Part shown: positions 7,422 to 15,150 of the stretch, piece by piece
Numbering within the stretch: position 1 is the stretch's first letter
How the letters are laid out: each line of letters begins with the position of its first letter
NCBI GenBank assembly: GCA_903928395.1
Contig: CAIYQS010000144.1
Coordinates: forward strand, 1 to 17,722
Origin: an uncultured Actinomycetes bacterium
Lineage (GTDB): Bacteria; Actinomycetota; Actinomycetes; Nanopelagicales; Nanopelagicaceae
Direction of reading: 5' to 3'
DNA length: 17,722 nucleotides
Notes under the pieces: generated by a model
What the model saw: the letters and a program-made list of their open reading frames with translations, nothing else
Databases searched by the model: none
What the model was told of the DNA's origin: nothing
Translations under genes and position numbers: made by a program

Positions 7422-8227
7422 TGGCTAAATCTGAGCGCACGCTAGTTATGGGTGTTCTCAATGTAACCCCAGATTCATTTGCTGATGGCGGAAGACATTT
7501 TGGATTTGAAAAGGCCATCACTCGCGCGAAGGAAATGCTGGCAGAAGGTGTTGACATTATTGATGTAGGCGGTGAATCAACTCGACCGGGTGCTGAGCGG
7601 ATATCCAGTGAAATTGAACGCGACCGTGTTATCCCAGTAGTTTCCGAGTTGTGTGCTTTAGGCGCAACTGTGAGTATCGATACGACACGAGCAGAAATCG
7701 CAGGTGCTGCGATTGCTGTGGGAGCAACTATTGTGAATGATATTAGCGGTGGTTTGGCCGATCCCAAGATGGCAAAATTAATTGCAGATCACCCAACGAT
7801 TCAGTTTGTTGTGATGCACTGGCGGGGAGAATCAAAAAATATGCAAGCCAGGGCTACCTACACCGACGTGGTGCAAGAAGTCCGTAACGAGTTATCTGAA
7901 AGGGTCGCATCCCTTGTTGATCAGGGCGTAAATCCGGAGCAATTAGTTCTGGATCCGGGCATTGGCTTTGCAAAGAACAGCGAACACAACTGGGAGCTAT
8001 TGCGAAATATAGACCGAATTCAACTCTTGGGGTTTCCAGTTCTCGTTGGGGTATCGCGTAAACGCTTTTTAGGTGATTTAGTAGGGGCAGAGAATCCGGA
8101 TGATCGAGAATTTGCAACTTTAGCTATCACGACAGAGATGGCTCGCAGAGGGGTTTGGGCAGTTAGAACACATAGCGTCAAGCCACAACTTGATGCAATC
8201 AAGGTAGTGGAGGAGTTGCACCAATGA
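7421..8227 (+). CDS. folP: Dihydropteroate synthase
   Basis: FolP condenses 6-hydroxymethyl-7,8-dihydropterin diphosphate with p-aminobenzoate to 7,8-dihydropteroate; it is the sulfonamide target. It is 268 residues long. N-terminal MGVLNVTPDSFADGG is the classic signature. GGESTRPGAERIS is loop 2, SIDTTRAE and VNDISGG follow, then the pterin-binding DPGIGFAKN, VGVSRKRFLG (the lysine/serine/arginine loop) and the C-terminal VRTHSV. All active-site blocks are present, so this is a catalytic FolP1-type enzyme rather than the divergent FolP2 paralogue. The start codon shares its A with the folE stop, and the stop overlaps the folB ATG by 4 nt, so translation of the three genes is coupled. Confidence 0.97.
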   Translation: MAKSERTLVMGVLNVTPDSFADGGRHFGFEKAITRAKEMLAEGVDIIDVGGESTRPGAERISSEIERDRVIPVVSELCALGATVSIDTTRAEIAGAAIAVGATIVNDISGGLADPKMAKLIADHPTIQFVVMHWRGESKNMQARATYTDVVQEVRNELSERVASLVDQGVNPEQLVLDPGIGFAKNSEHNWELLRNIDRIQLLGFPVLVGVSRKRFLGDLVGAENPDDREFATLAITTEMARRGVWAVRTHSVKPQLDAIKVVEELHQ

Positions 8228-8583
8228 GTGACTTTATTGAGATTATAGGAATTGCAGGTTTTGGCTACCATGGATTATTTGATCATGAACGGGTAAATGG
8301 TCAGAGTTTTAAGGTTGATGTAAAACTTGAACTCAAGAATAGAAAGGCCAGTAAGTCCGACGAAATTGCGGACGCAGTTGATTATTCCGAAGTTGTAAAG
8401 ATCGTTCACGGGTTAATTAATGGCGATCCCGTTAATTTGATAGAACGATTAGCTCAGATAATTGCGAACACACTACTTAAGAAATTTCCATTAAAATCGG
8501 TGGAAGTTGTAGTGCACAAAGCAAACGCACCTGTTGGATTTCCAGTTGGAGATATTGCGGTTCGAATTAAACGAATCCGATGA
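8224..8583 (+). CDS. folB: Dihydroneopterin aldolase
   Basis: FolB cleaves 7,8-dihydroneopterin to 6-hydroxymethyl-7,8-dihydropterin and glycolaldehyde. Its 119 residues are normal for this homo-octameric enzyme. The GFGYHGLFDHERVNGQSFKVDV block contains the substrate-contacting Glu (HERVNGQ). DYSEV holds the conserved Tyr, NLIERLAQIIA the helical Glu, and VVVHKANAPV the catalytic Lys. It overlaps folP and folK by 4 nt on each side (both ATGA), so it is embedded in a tightly coupled folate cassette. Nothing suggests fusion to FolK, which occurs in some bacteria. Confidence 0.95.
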   Translation: MSDFIEIIGIAGFGYHGLFDHERVNGQSFKVDVKLELKNRKASKSDEIADAVDYSEVVKIVHGLINGDPVNLIERLAQIIANTLLKKFPLKSVEVVVHKANAPVGFPVGDIAVRIKRIR

Positions 8584-9029
8584 AGGTAGTTATCGCGCTG
8601 GGATCGAATATTGGCGATACCAACTCTCACCTGCATCATGCGATTGCAGAATTGGCTAAGCATATTGATGTGAAAGCAGTTTCTAGTTTTTACAAAACCG
8701 CGCCTGTAGGGGGACCGGCTCAGGACGATTATTTAAATGCGGTTCTTATTGCGCAAAGCGAGATGGATCCCCTAGACCTACTCGTCATAATGCAAGAGAT
8801 CGAAACTTTAGCTGGTCGAACTCGAGAGGTGCATTGGGGTCCGCGGACTTTGGACCTCGATCTAATAGCTTTTGGTGATCACAAGATTAACGAACCCCAT
8901 CTTGAACTGCCCCATCCTCGTGCTCACGAGCGCACATTTGTGTTAGAGCCCTGGCTAGAAATTGACCCTGAGGCAGAGTTAACTGGGCATGGCTCCATCG
9001 CTGATTTATTAGCTGAACTTAGGCGCTAA
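8580..9029 (+). CDS. folK: 2-amino-4-hydroxy-6-hydroxymethyldihydropteridine pyrophosphokinase
   Basis: HPPK transfers pyrophosphate from ATP to 6-hydroxymethyl-7,8-dihydropterin, making the FolP substrate. It is 149 residues, slightly shorter than E. coli FolK. The N-terminal IALGSNIGD, the SSFYKTAPVGGPAQDDYLNAV segment, the signature GPRTLDLDLIAFGD with the Mg-binding aspartates, and LPHPRAHERTFVLEPWLEIDP are all intact. The ATG overlaps the folB stop (ATGA). The TAA at 9027-9029 is followed by a 42-nt gap before panC, the first real break in the chain since ftsH; this gap contains no TANNNT hexamer in a position I would call a promoter. Confidence 0.96.
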   Translation: MKVVIALGSNIGDTNSHLHHAIAELAKHIDVKAVSSFYKTAPVGGPAQDDYLNAVLIAQSEMDPLDLLVIMQEIETLAGRTREVHWGPRTLDLDLIAFGDHKINEPHLELPHPRAHERTFVLEPWLEIDPEAELTGHGSIADLLAELRR

Positions 9030-9071
9030 ACTTCTCTTCTTAGCCCGGTACCCCGAAAGGACTGGAGCACC

Positions 9072-9821
9072 ATGAGAGATTCAATTGCATTCGTGCCAAC
9101 AATGGGTGCGCTTCATGATGGCCATCTTGCGCTCATCAGGCGTGCTCGCGAATTGAGCTCTTCTGTCGTGGTTTCAATCTTTGTAAACCCTTTGCAATTT
9201 GAAAATCCCGATGATCTTGCCAAATACCCCAGGGATATTTCCGGGGATACCGCAAAAGCGCTTTCGGCAGGTGCAACGAGAGTCTGGGCTCCGACCTATG
9301 AAGAGATTTATCCAGGTGGGATTGAGCGACAGAGCGCTGGTTTGATCGGTTCGATCTTTGAAGGCAAGGAAAGGATCGGACATTTTGATGGAGTATTGAC
9401 GGTCATTAAACGCTTATTCGAGCTGGTTGACCCTGATTGGGCGGTCTTCGGAGAAAAAGATTTTCAACAACTCTTTATCATTAAGAGATGGGTTCAAGAG
9501 AATCAAATACCTGTGGAAATTGTCGCCGTGCCCACCGTGCGAGGAGTTGACGGTGTTGCACTGTCGTCTCGAAATTCCAGGTTATCGCCCTCAGACCTGC
9601 TGGCTGCGCAAGTTATCAACCGAGCGCTTCGTTCAAAAAGCAGAGAAGAAATGCTAAGCACTTTGGCTACCGAACCAAGTTTTAAGTTGGACTATGCAGA
9701 AATAATTGATGAGGAAACCTTCGGACAGGTGAACTCAAGTACGAAACACAGTCGTGGGATTGTTGCGGGTTGGATCAATGGAGTCCGTTTAATCGACAAC
9801 ATGCCAATGGCGGAACATTAA
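9072..9821 (+). CDS. panC: Pantothenate synthetase (short N-terminus)
   Basis: PanC ligates pantoate and beta-alanine with ATP to give pantothenate. Visible motifs are FVPTMGALHDGHLALIRRA with the ATP-binding histidines H15 and H18, VSIFVNPLQF, VFGEKDFQQL and the lysine/serine/arginine loop SSRNSRLS. The C-terminus VRLIDNMPM is normal. At 249 residues it is shorter than the usual 280 or so, because it starts directly at the first beta strand and lacks the roughly 20-30 residue leader seen in E. coli and M. tuberculosis. Reading upstream in frame from the ATG at 9072 reaches the folK TAA with no ATG, GTG or TTG, so a longer start is not available. GGACTGGAG at 9059-9067 is a reasonable Shine-Dalgarno region. 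The stop shares one base with the nadB ATG (TAATG). No panB or panD is adjacent. Confidence 0.95.
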   Translation: MRDSIAFVPTMGALHDGHLALIRRARELSSSVVVSIFVNPLQFENPDDLAKYPRDISGDTAKALSAGATRVWAPTYEEIYPGGIERQSAGLIGSIFEGKERIGHFDGVLTVIKRLFELVDPDWAVFGEKDFQQLFIIKRWVQENQIPVEIVAVPTVRGVDGVALSSRNSRLSPSDLLAAQVINRALRSKSREEMLSTLATEPSFKLDYAEIIDEETFGQVNSSTKHSRGIVAGWINGVRLIDNMPMAEH

Positions 9822-11434
9822 TGAAACTTTTTGCGGGAGTGCCAGGATGGACAACTCAGGCTGATGTAATAGTTATCGGATCCGGAGTTGCAGGTTTGAC
9901 TACCGCGCTCAATGCTCGTGCCGCAAATCTTTCGGTACTTCTTGTTACGAAGGCACAGATTGACGAAGGATCGACCAAGTGGGCGCAGGGTGGAATAGCT
10001 GCAGCTCTTGGCCCAGGTGACACTCCAGATGAACATAAAACCGACACTCTTATTGCTGGTGCCGGCCTCTGTGATCTAGATGCTGTCAATGTTCTTGTAA
10101 CAGAAGGTCCAGAAGCCGTGCGCAAGCTAATTGCTCGTGGCGCTGTCTTTGACAAATCTGAAAGCGGTGAAATAGCGCTGACTCGTGAAGGCGGTCATCA
10201 TCGCAATCGAATCCTGCATGCAGGTGGAGATGCGACAGGGGCGGAAGTATCACGCGCGCTATTGGCCGCGGTACAAAATGACTCCGGGATTCAAGTGATT
10301 GAGCAGGCGTTAGTGATTGATGCGTTGTTATCTGATCAAGGAAGAGTGTGCGGTGTCACCCTTCATGTGATTGGTGTTGGTTCTAGTTCAGGTGTTGGAC
10401 GAGCGTTAGCTAGGGCGGTGGTTATTGCAACCGGCGGACTAGGCCAGGTCTACTCACAAACCACTAATCCCTCGGTTTCGACAGGAGATGGGGTCGCCCT
10501 CGCATTACGGGCTGGCGCTGCGGTTGCCGACGTGGAGTTCATCCAATTTCACCCAACAGTATTTTGGCGTGACACTTCGGCAGCGGGACAACAACCACTT
10601 ATTAGCGAAGCGGTTCGTGGTGAAGGTGCGATTTTACTCAACCATAAAGGCGAACGATTTATGGTCGCTGTTCATCCGCAAGGGGATCTTGCGCCGCGTG
10701 ACATCGTGGCAAAAGAAATTTTCAATCAGATGCGCGAAGCCAACGTTCCACATGTTTGGCTCGATGCCACTCATGTGAAAGATTTTCAGGAGCGCTTCCC
10801 GACGATTTATGCCTCGTGCATGGCAAACGGAATTGACCCAGAAAAACAGTTGATTCCAGTTGCGCCGGCTTCGCATTATGCCTCGGGCGGCGTATTGGTA
10901 GATCTCGATGGTCAAAGTACAGTCCCCGGGTTATATGTATGTGGTGAAAGTGCGTGCACTGGGGCGCACGGCGCAAATCGGCTTGCGTCAAATTCTTTAC
11001 TGGAGGGATTGGTTTTTGGAGCTCGAATATCCGAGCACATTTCACACCATTTGCCCGAGCAAGCAGAGCCCGCTGATGATTCTCATGAAAAGCGACTACT
11101 GATTGATCCTGCAATTCGAATCCCGCTTCAATTGGCGATGAGCGAAGGAGCAGGTGTGATGCGCTCTGAAAAAAGTCTTCATGTAACGCTCACTACTTTG
11201 CAGCAACTTGGTACTAGAGAAACTAAAGTTCCTGGTGTCGATGCCTGGGAAGTTTCAAATCTTTATATATTGGCAACCGCAATAGTGCGTTCAGCGCTCG
11301 AACGCCAAGAATCTCGGGGATCGCATTGGCGCACCGACTTTCCAGAAACTAGTCCCAACTGGGAAAAACGAATACTTCAAAGATTAGACCGCGATGGGTC
11401 ATGGAGTTCATCGCTCATGGAGGTGTCAAAGTGA
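9821..11434 (+). CDS. nadB: L-aspartate oxidase
   Basis: This FAD enzyme oxidises L-aspartate to iminoaspartate, the first step of de novo NAD synthesis. It is 537 residues from the ATG at 9821. The dinucleotide-binding motif VIGSGVAGLTTA lies near 18-29. Downstream are STKWAQGGIAAAL, the active-site region TREGGHHRNRILHAGGDATG, the second FAD block FIQFHPT, EAVRGEGA, and SHYASGGVLVD with YVCGESACTGAHGANRLASNSLLEGLVFG. These distinguish NadB from succinate dehydrogenase flavoproteins of the same superfamily. A longer reading from TTG 9770 would overlap panC by 52 nt; the ATG that shares a base with the panC TAA is preferred. Its 3' end encodes the Shine-Dalgarno sequence of nadC and overlaps it by 4 nt. 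nadA, which supplies the next enzyme, is not in the window. Confidence 0.96.
   Translation: MKLFAGVPGWTTQADVIVIGSGVAGLTTALNARAANLSVLLVTKAQIDEGSTKWAQGGIAAALGPGDTPDEHKTDTLIAGAGLCDLDAVNVLVTEGPEAVRKLIARGAVFDKSESGEIALTREGGHHRNRILHAGGDATGAEVSRALLAAVQNDSGIQVIEQALVIDALLSDQGRVCGVTLHVIGVGSSSGVGRALARAVVIATGGLGQVYSQTTNPSVSTGDGVALALRAGAAVADVEFIQFHPTVFWRDTSAAGQQPLISEAVRGEGAILLNHKGERFMVAVHPQGDLAPRDIVAKEIFNQMREANVPHVWLDATHVKDFQERFPTIYASCMANGIDPEKQLIPVAPASHYASGGVLVDLDGQSTVPGLYVCGESACTGAHGANRLASNSLLEGLVFGARISEHISHHLPEQAEPADDSHEKRLLIDPAIRIPLQLAMSEGAGVMRSEKSLHVTLTTLQQLGTRETKVPGVDAWEVSNLYILATAIVRSALERQESRGSHWRTDFPETSPNWEKRILQRLDRDGSWSSSLMEVSK
11419..11425 (+). promoter_or_regulatory. Shine-Dalgarno sequence of nadC
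   Basis: GGAGGTG lies 5 nt before the GTG at 11431, inside the end of nadB. It is the best ribosome-binding match in the window and selects GTG 11431 over the upstream in-frame ATG at 11401. Confidence 0.8.
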
Positions 11435-12264
11435 GTGACAATCTAAAGACCCTTATTTCATTGGCGCTTTCGGAAGATTTAGCAGGAGGAGTGGATGTAA
11501 CTTCGGAGGCCACAATCCCAGCGAATCAACTGAGTACAGCTCTTCTTGTTACGCGAGCAGCCGGTGTGATTGCAGGAATCGAAGCCGCGATTGAAGTCTT
11601 TCATGCTGTTGGGATTACAAAGGTAGAGGCAATTGTCACTGATGGTGCAGAAGTGCCAGCCGGTACTGTAATTTTGAAGGCAACGGGAAACACTCGCCAA
11701 CTACTGTTAGCCGAGCGCACAGCACTTAATTTTTTGACACACTTGAGCGGGATTGCCACAGAAACGAAACGCTGGGTGGATTTAGTTTCTGGAACTCATT
11801 GCAAAATTAGGGATACCAGAAAAACCACTCCAGGATGGAGATTATTGGAAAAGGCCGCTGTGAGAGCTGGCGGCGGTGCTAATCATCGACTCTCGCTGTC
11901 TGACGCAGCTTTAGTAAAAGACAATCACATTGTGGCAGCCGGGGGAGTTCGCGAAGCATTCGAACTTGTTCGCCAGGGCAATCCCACCCTTCCCATCGAA
12001 GTTGAGGTCGACACACTGGCTCAATTAAAGGTTGTATTGGATGCGAAGCCAGATTTAGTCTTGCTCGACAATATGACTCCAGCACTTTGTCGTGAAGCAG
12101 TTGAAATTGTGGCTGGTCGCGCGAAGTTAGAAGCATCGGGTGGAATAACTTTTGATAATGCGTTGGAGTACGCGCAATCAGGTGTTGATTATTTGGCAAT
12201 TGGAGCGCTGACGCATTCCGCAAAAGTTCTTGATATTGGACTCGACTTAGTGATGGGAAGCTAA
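11431..12264 (+). CDS. nadC: Quinolinate phosphoribosyltransferase (decarboxylating)
   Basis: NadC converts quinolinate and PRPP to nicotinate mononucleotide, CO2 and pyrophosphate. From GTG 11431 it is 277 residues, normal for the family. ALSEDLAGGVDVTSEA opens the N-terminal domain. AERTALNFLTHLSGIAT, the PRPP/quinolinate-binding KIRDTRKTTPG (starting about residue 125), ALVKDNHI, the acidic VEVDT and LLDNMTP, and EASGGI complete the barrel motifs. The GTGA overlap with the nadB stop, plus the GGAGGTG upstream, support this start; the in-frame ATG at 11401 would lengthen the overlap to 34 nt. The stop TAA is immediately followed by the coaX ATG with no gap. Confidence 0.97.
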   Translation: MSDNLKTLISLALSEDLAGGVDVTSEATIPANQLSTALLVTRAAGVIAGIEAAIEVFHAVGITKVEAIVTDGAEVPAGTVILKATGNTRQLLLAERTALNFLTHLSGIATETKRWVDLVSGTHCKIRDTRKTTPGWRLLEKAAVRAGGGANHRLSLSDAALVKDNHIVAAGGVREAFELVRQGNPTLPIEVEVDTLAQLKVVLDAKPDLVLLDNMTPALCREAVEIVAGRAKLEASGGITFDNALEYAQSGVDYLAIGALTHSAKVLDIGLDLVMGS

Positions 12265-13071
12265 ATGTTGCTCACAATCGATGTTGGAAATACGAATACC
12301 GTTCTGGGTGCTTTCGACGGCGATAAGTTGATCAAATCTTGGCGCGTAAAGACCGATCCCCGAGATACTGCAGATGAGTTGTGGCTTCAATATCGAGCTT
12401 TGCTTGATGGAATTGCCATTGATGGACTGTCAATTTGTTCAACGGTTCCTGCGACGCTTCGTGAAATTCGAAACATGATTCTCCGATATTTCAGCGAAAT
12501 CCCGGTCACCATAGTTGAGCCGGGAATCAAAACCGGAGTTCCACTTTTGGTTGATAATCCGAAAGAGATCGGGGCAGATCGGATCGTTAACACCCTTGCA
12601 GCTCACGCGCTTTTTGGATCTGCTGGTCCCTGCATCGTTGTAGATTTTGGCACTTCAACTAATTTGGATGTTGTCTCGCCCAAGGGCGAGTTTTTGGGTG
12701 GAGCGCTCGCTCCGGGAATTGAAATTTCCGTCGATGCATTGGCTGCTCGGGCCGCGCAACTACGCAAAGTAGAACTTATTAAACCTAAGTCTGTGATCGG
12801 GAAGAACACCGTTGAAGCGCTGCAATCCGGAACCATATATGGGTTTGCCGGACAAGTGGATGGATTGGTCACCCGAATCAATGACGAGCTAGAAATCCTC
12901 TACCCAACGGCTGGACCTACGACCGTTATTGCAACGGGGGGATTGGCGCCCTTGGTGATTGGGATAAGTGAAACCATCGATACTTATGAACCGGATTTAA
13001 CCCTGCTCGGGCTAGCCATGGTTTTTGACCGAAATTCTGGAACGGTCGACTCGGTCGGGAGTAAAAACTAG
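12265..13071 (+). CDS. coaX: Type III pantothenate kinase
   Basis: CoaX phosphorylates pantothenate, the first committed step to coenzyme A, and so uses the product of panC three genes upstream. The 268 residues are typical. The phosphate-binding DVGNTNT is at 6-12, the pantothenate-site GADR at 103-106 with the catalytic-type Asp105, the second nucleotide-binding stretch DFGTSTNLDVV begins at 127, and LGGALAPGIEIS follows. This is the ASKHA-fold, CoaA-unrelated kinase that needs a monovalent cation and is not feedback-inhibited by CoA (family knowledge). ATG 12265 abuts the nadC stop. The gap to lysS is only 20 nt, but lysS appears to have its own promoter. Confidence 0.95.
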   Translation: MLLTIDVGNTNTVLGAFDGDKLIKSWRVKTDPRDTADELWLQYRALLDGIAIDGLSICSTVPATLREIRNMILRYFSEIPVTIVEPGIKTGVPLLVDNPKEIGADRIVNTLAAHALFGSAGPCIVVDFGTSTNLDVVSPKGEFLGGALAPGIEISVDALAARAAQLRKVELIKPKSVIGKNTVEALQSGTIYGFAGQVDGLVTRINDELEILYPTAGPTTVIATGGLAPLVIGISETIDTYEPDLTLLGLAMVFDRNSGTVDSVGSKN

Positions 13072-13076
13072 CACGA

Positions 13077-13082
13077 TAGACT
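13077..13082 (+). promoter_or_regulatory. Candidate -10 element for lysS
   Basis: TAGACT fits the actinobacterial TANNNT pattern and ends 9 nt before the lysS ATG at 13092. The intervening TCCCCGATT has no Shine-Dalgarno character, so a leaderless or nearly leaderless transcript is likely. No convincing -35 hexamer lies at the right spacing. Inference from sequence alone. Confidence 0.4.
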
Positions 13083-13091
13083 TCCCCGATT

Positions 13092-14594
13092 ATGACCGAG
13101 CTGACAAACGAGGACGACTTCCCGGAGCAACTGCGGATCCGCCGCGAAAAGCGGGCTGCAATACTCGCACGGGGCGACGAGCCTTATCCGGTGGCTGTGT
13201 CCCGGACTGCATCACTGAAGGAAATACGTTCCCGCTACGCCGACCTAGAAATTGACGTGGCCACGGGAATCCAAGAGAGCCTCGTAGGTCGAGTTATTTT
13301 TAAGAGGGACACCGGAAAACTTTGTTTTGCAAAAATCCGGGAAGGCGATGGAACCGAATTGCAAGCCATGCTCTCCCTGGACAAGGTCGGGGCAGAAGTC
13401 CTGGAGCGATGGAAGAGCGATATCGATATTGGTGACCTAGTAAGCGTGACCGGAGAAATCATTACCTCCAAGCGCGGAGAGTTGTCGATTCTGGCCAACT
13501 CTTATCAATTAGCGGCAAAGTCATTGCGCCCACTTCCCGTGGAACACAAACCACTTTCTGAAGAGACCCGAGTTCGGATGCGCTACGTGGATCTGATTGT
13601 TCGACCCGAAGCTCGTTCCAACGCCCGAATGCGTCCGCTGGTCATGAAGTCGCTTCGAGATTCTTTTAGTTCCCGCGATTTTATTGAAGTCGAAACCCCG
13701 ATGCTTCAGGTTATGCACGGCGGAGCTGCGGCCAGACCATTCAAAACTCACAGCAATGCATATGACATGGATCTATTTCTGCGCATCGCACCAGAACTAT
13801 TCTTAAAGCGTTGCGTTGTTGGAGGACTAGAAAGAGTCTTTGAAATCAATCGAAATTTCCGCAACGAAGGCGCGGATTCGAGCCACTCGCCGGAGTTCGC
13901 AATGATTGAGGCCTACCAGGCATATGGAGATTGGGATTCGATTGCGGATTTAACGCGCGACCTGATTCAAGAGGCTGCAATGGCTGTTGGTGGATCTCAC
14001 GTGGTTACTCACCACGATGGTCGCCAGCTGGATTTAGGTGGAACTTGGCGTCACGAAAATTTATTTGATCTGATTTCCCAAGGCGTCGGCGAAGTTGTGA
14101 CCGCCGAAACGTCAATAGGTCAATTAAAGGTGATCGCAACAAAACTCGGTATAAAAATTGATCCGAAGTGGATTGCCGGCAAATTAGCAGAAGAGATATT
14201 TGAACATGTCACTGCAGGGCAACTAAGTGGTCCGATTTTTGTCCGAGGATATCCAGTAGATACTTCTCCACTCGTGCGTGCCCACCGCCAGACTCCGGGT
14301 CTTGTTGAAAAATGGGATCTTTACGTTGAAGGATTTGAACTCGCTACCGGATATACAGAGCTCATTGATCCGGTGATCCAACGAAATCGATTGATCGAAC
14401 AAGCAGCACTAGGCGCAGAGGGCGATGTTGAGGCGATGCAACTCGATGAAGATTTCTTGCGAGCTATGGAGTACGGAATTCCTCCGATGGGGGGAATGGG
14501 AATGGGTGTTGACCGGCTACTCATGGCGCTGACTGGACTTGGAATTCGTGAAACTATTCTCTTCCCGCTCGTGAAGCCAGAGGCCACCGATTGA
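13092..14594 (+). CDS. lysS: Lysyl-tRNA synthetase, class II
   Basis: LysS charges tRNA-Lys with lysine in the cytoplasm. It has 500 residues. The N-terminal OB-fold anticodon-binding domain (about 60-150) includes LVGRVIFKRDTGKLCFAKIREGDG. The class II core follows: motif 1 around FSSRDFIEVETPMLQ, motif 2 FEINRNFRNEG and motif 3 GMGMGVDRLLMAL. The HSPEFAMIEAYQAYGD block is typical of LysRS. It lacks the N-terminal membrane (MprF-like) extension of the mycobacterial LysX type. The ATG at 13092 has no Shine-Dalgarno sequence but follows a TAGACT hexamer. The stop overlaps the TTG start of the acetyltransferase gene (TTGA). The neighbours coaX and clpC match the actinobacterial order. Confidence 0.97.
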   Translation: MTELTNEDDFPEQLRIRREKRAAILARGDEPYPVAVSRTASLKEIRSRYADLEIDVATGIQESLVGRVIFKRDTGKLCFAKIREGDGTELQAMLSLDKVGAEVLERWKSDIDIGDLVSVTGEIITSKRGELSILANSYQLAAKSLRPLPVEHKPLSEETRVRMRYVDLIVRPEARSNARMRPLVMKSLRDSFSSRDFIEVETPMLQVMHGGAAARPFKTHSNAYDMDLFLRIAPELFLKRCVVGGLERVFEINRNFRNEGADSSHSPEFAMIEAYQAYGDWDSIADLTRDLIQEAAMAVGGSHVVTHHDGRQLDLGGTWRHENLFDLISQGVGEVVTAETSIGQLKVIATKLGIKIDPKWIAGKLAEEIFEHVTAGQLSGPIFVRGYPVDTSPLVRAHRQTPGLVEKWDLYVEGFELATGYTELIDPVIQRNRLIEQAALGAEGDVEAMQLDEDFLRAMEYGIPPMGGMGMGVDRLLMALTGLGIRETILFPLVKPEATD

Positions 14595-15094
14595 GTACAA
14601 GTTTTGAAGTTCGTCCAGCACGTACATCCGATATCAAGGCGATTCGAGCAATCATTGATACCTATGTACTGGGTCGTCGACTGCTAGCGAAAGAGACTGT
14701 GACTCTCTATGAAACTGTTCAAGAATTCACCGTTGCCGAATTTGAAGGCGAAATTGTTGGTTGTGGTGCCCTTCACGTTCTTTGGGAGGATCTCGCTGAA
14801 GTCCGGACCGTTGCGGTTTCAGAGAAAATGCGTGGCAAAGGCGTTGGAAATGCGATTATCGACAATATCGTGGAGCGCGCTCGAGCGATCGGTGTTAAGC
14901 GAATTTTCTGTCTTACTTTTGAGACCCATTTTTTTGGTCGAAATGGCTTTGAAGTCATCGAGGGAACACCAGTGGAACCAGAGGTTTATCAGCAACTTTT
15001 GCGCTCCTACGACGAAGGCGTCGCAGAATTCCTAGATCTTGAAAGGGTGAAACCAAATACCCTCGGAAACACCAGAATGCTCCGTATTCTCTAA
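14591..15094 (+). CDS. argA: Amino-acid N-acetyltransferase, short ArgA (Rv2747-like) GNAT
   Basis: A single-domain GNAT protein of 167 residues, probably the short N-acetylglutamate synthase (S-NAGS) that begins arginine synthesis using acetyl-CoA and glutamate (or glutamine). VRPARTSDIKAIRAIID opens the fold, the acetyl-CoA pyrophosphate loop is RGKGVG (81-86), and CGALHVLWEDLAEVRTVAV, CLTFETHFFGRNGF and SYDEGVAEFLDLERVKPNTLGNTRML closely resemble M. tuberculosis Rv2747 as I recall it. The start is TTG 14591, overlapping the lysS TGA; the next in-frame ATG is the one at residue 80, far too late. No arginine-biosynthesis genes are nearby, so the assignment rests on the protein itself. Its place between lysS and clpC is where mycobacteria carry lsr2. 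Confidence 0.85.
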   Translation: MSTSFEVRPARTSDIKAIRAIIDTYVLGRRLLAKETVTLYETVQEFTVAEFEGEIVGCGALHVLWEDLAEVRTVAVSEKMRGKGVGNAIIDNIVERARAIGVKRIFCLTFETHFFGRNGFEVIEGTPVEPEVYQQLLRSYDEGVAEFLDLERVKPNTLGNTRMLRIL

Positions 15095-15138
15095 GTAACC
15101 TCAACGGGGCATAAATATCGTCAATTCCGTGTTACAGG

Positions 15139-15150
15139 TAGGCTAATACT
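15139..15150 (+). promoter_or_regulatory. Candidate clpC promoter -10 region
   Basis: In the 81-nt gap before clpC, TAGGCTAATACT contains two possible -10 hexamers, TAGGCT (15139-15144) and AATACT (15145-15150). Either would give a leader of about 20-25 nt including the AGAAGGTG Shine-Dalgarno sequence at 15163-15170. A good -35 is not visible. I see no CtsR heptad repeats and no convincing ClgR box. Confidence 0.35.

Noticed and set aside
9770..9820. 17-residue N-terminal extension of NadB from a TTG at 9770
   Set aside because: It would overlap panC by 52 nt, adds residues not typical of NadB, and the ATG at 9821 makes the same TAATG junction as folE-folP.
11401..11430. 10-residue N-terminal extension of NadC from ATG 11401
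   Set aside because: GGAGGTG at 11419 is ideally spaced for GTG 11431, which also gives the standard 4-nt overlap with nadB.
13050..13091. T-box or other tRNA-sensing leader for lysS
   Set aside because: Only 20 nt separate coaX from lysS, with no room for a leader and a promoter-like hexamer right at the start codon.
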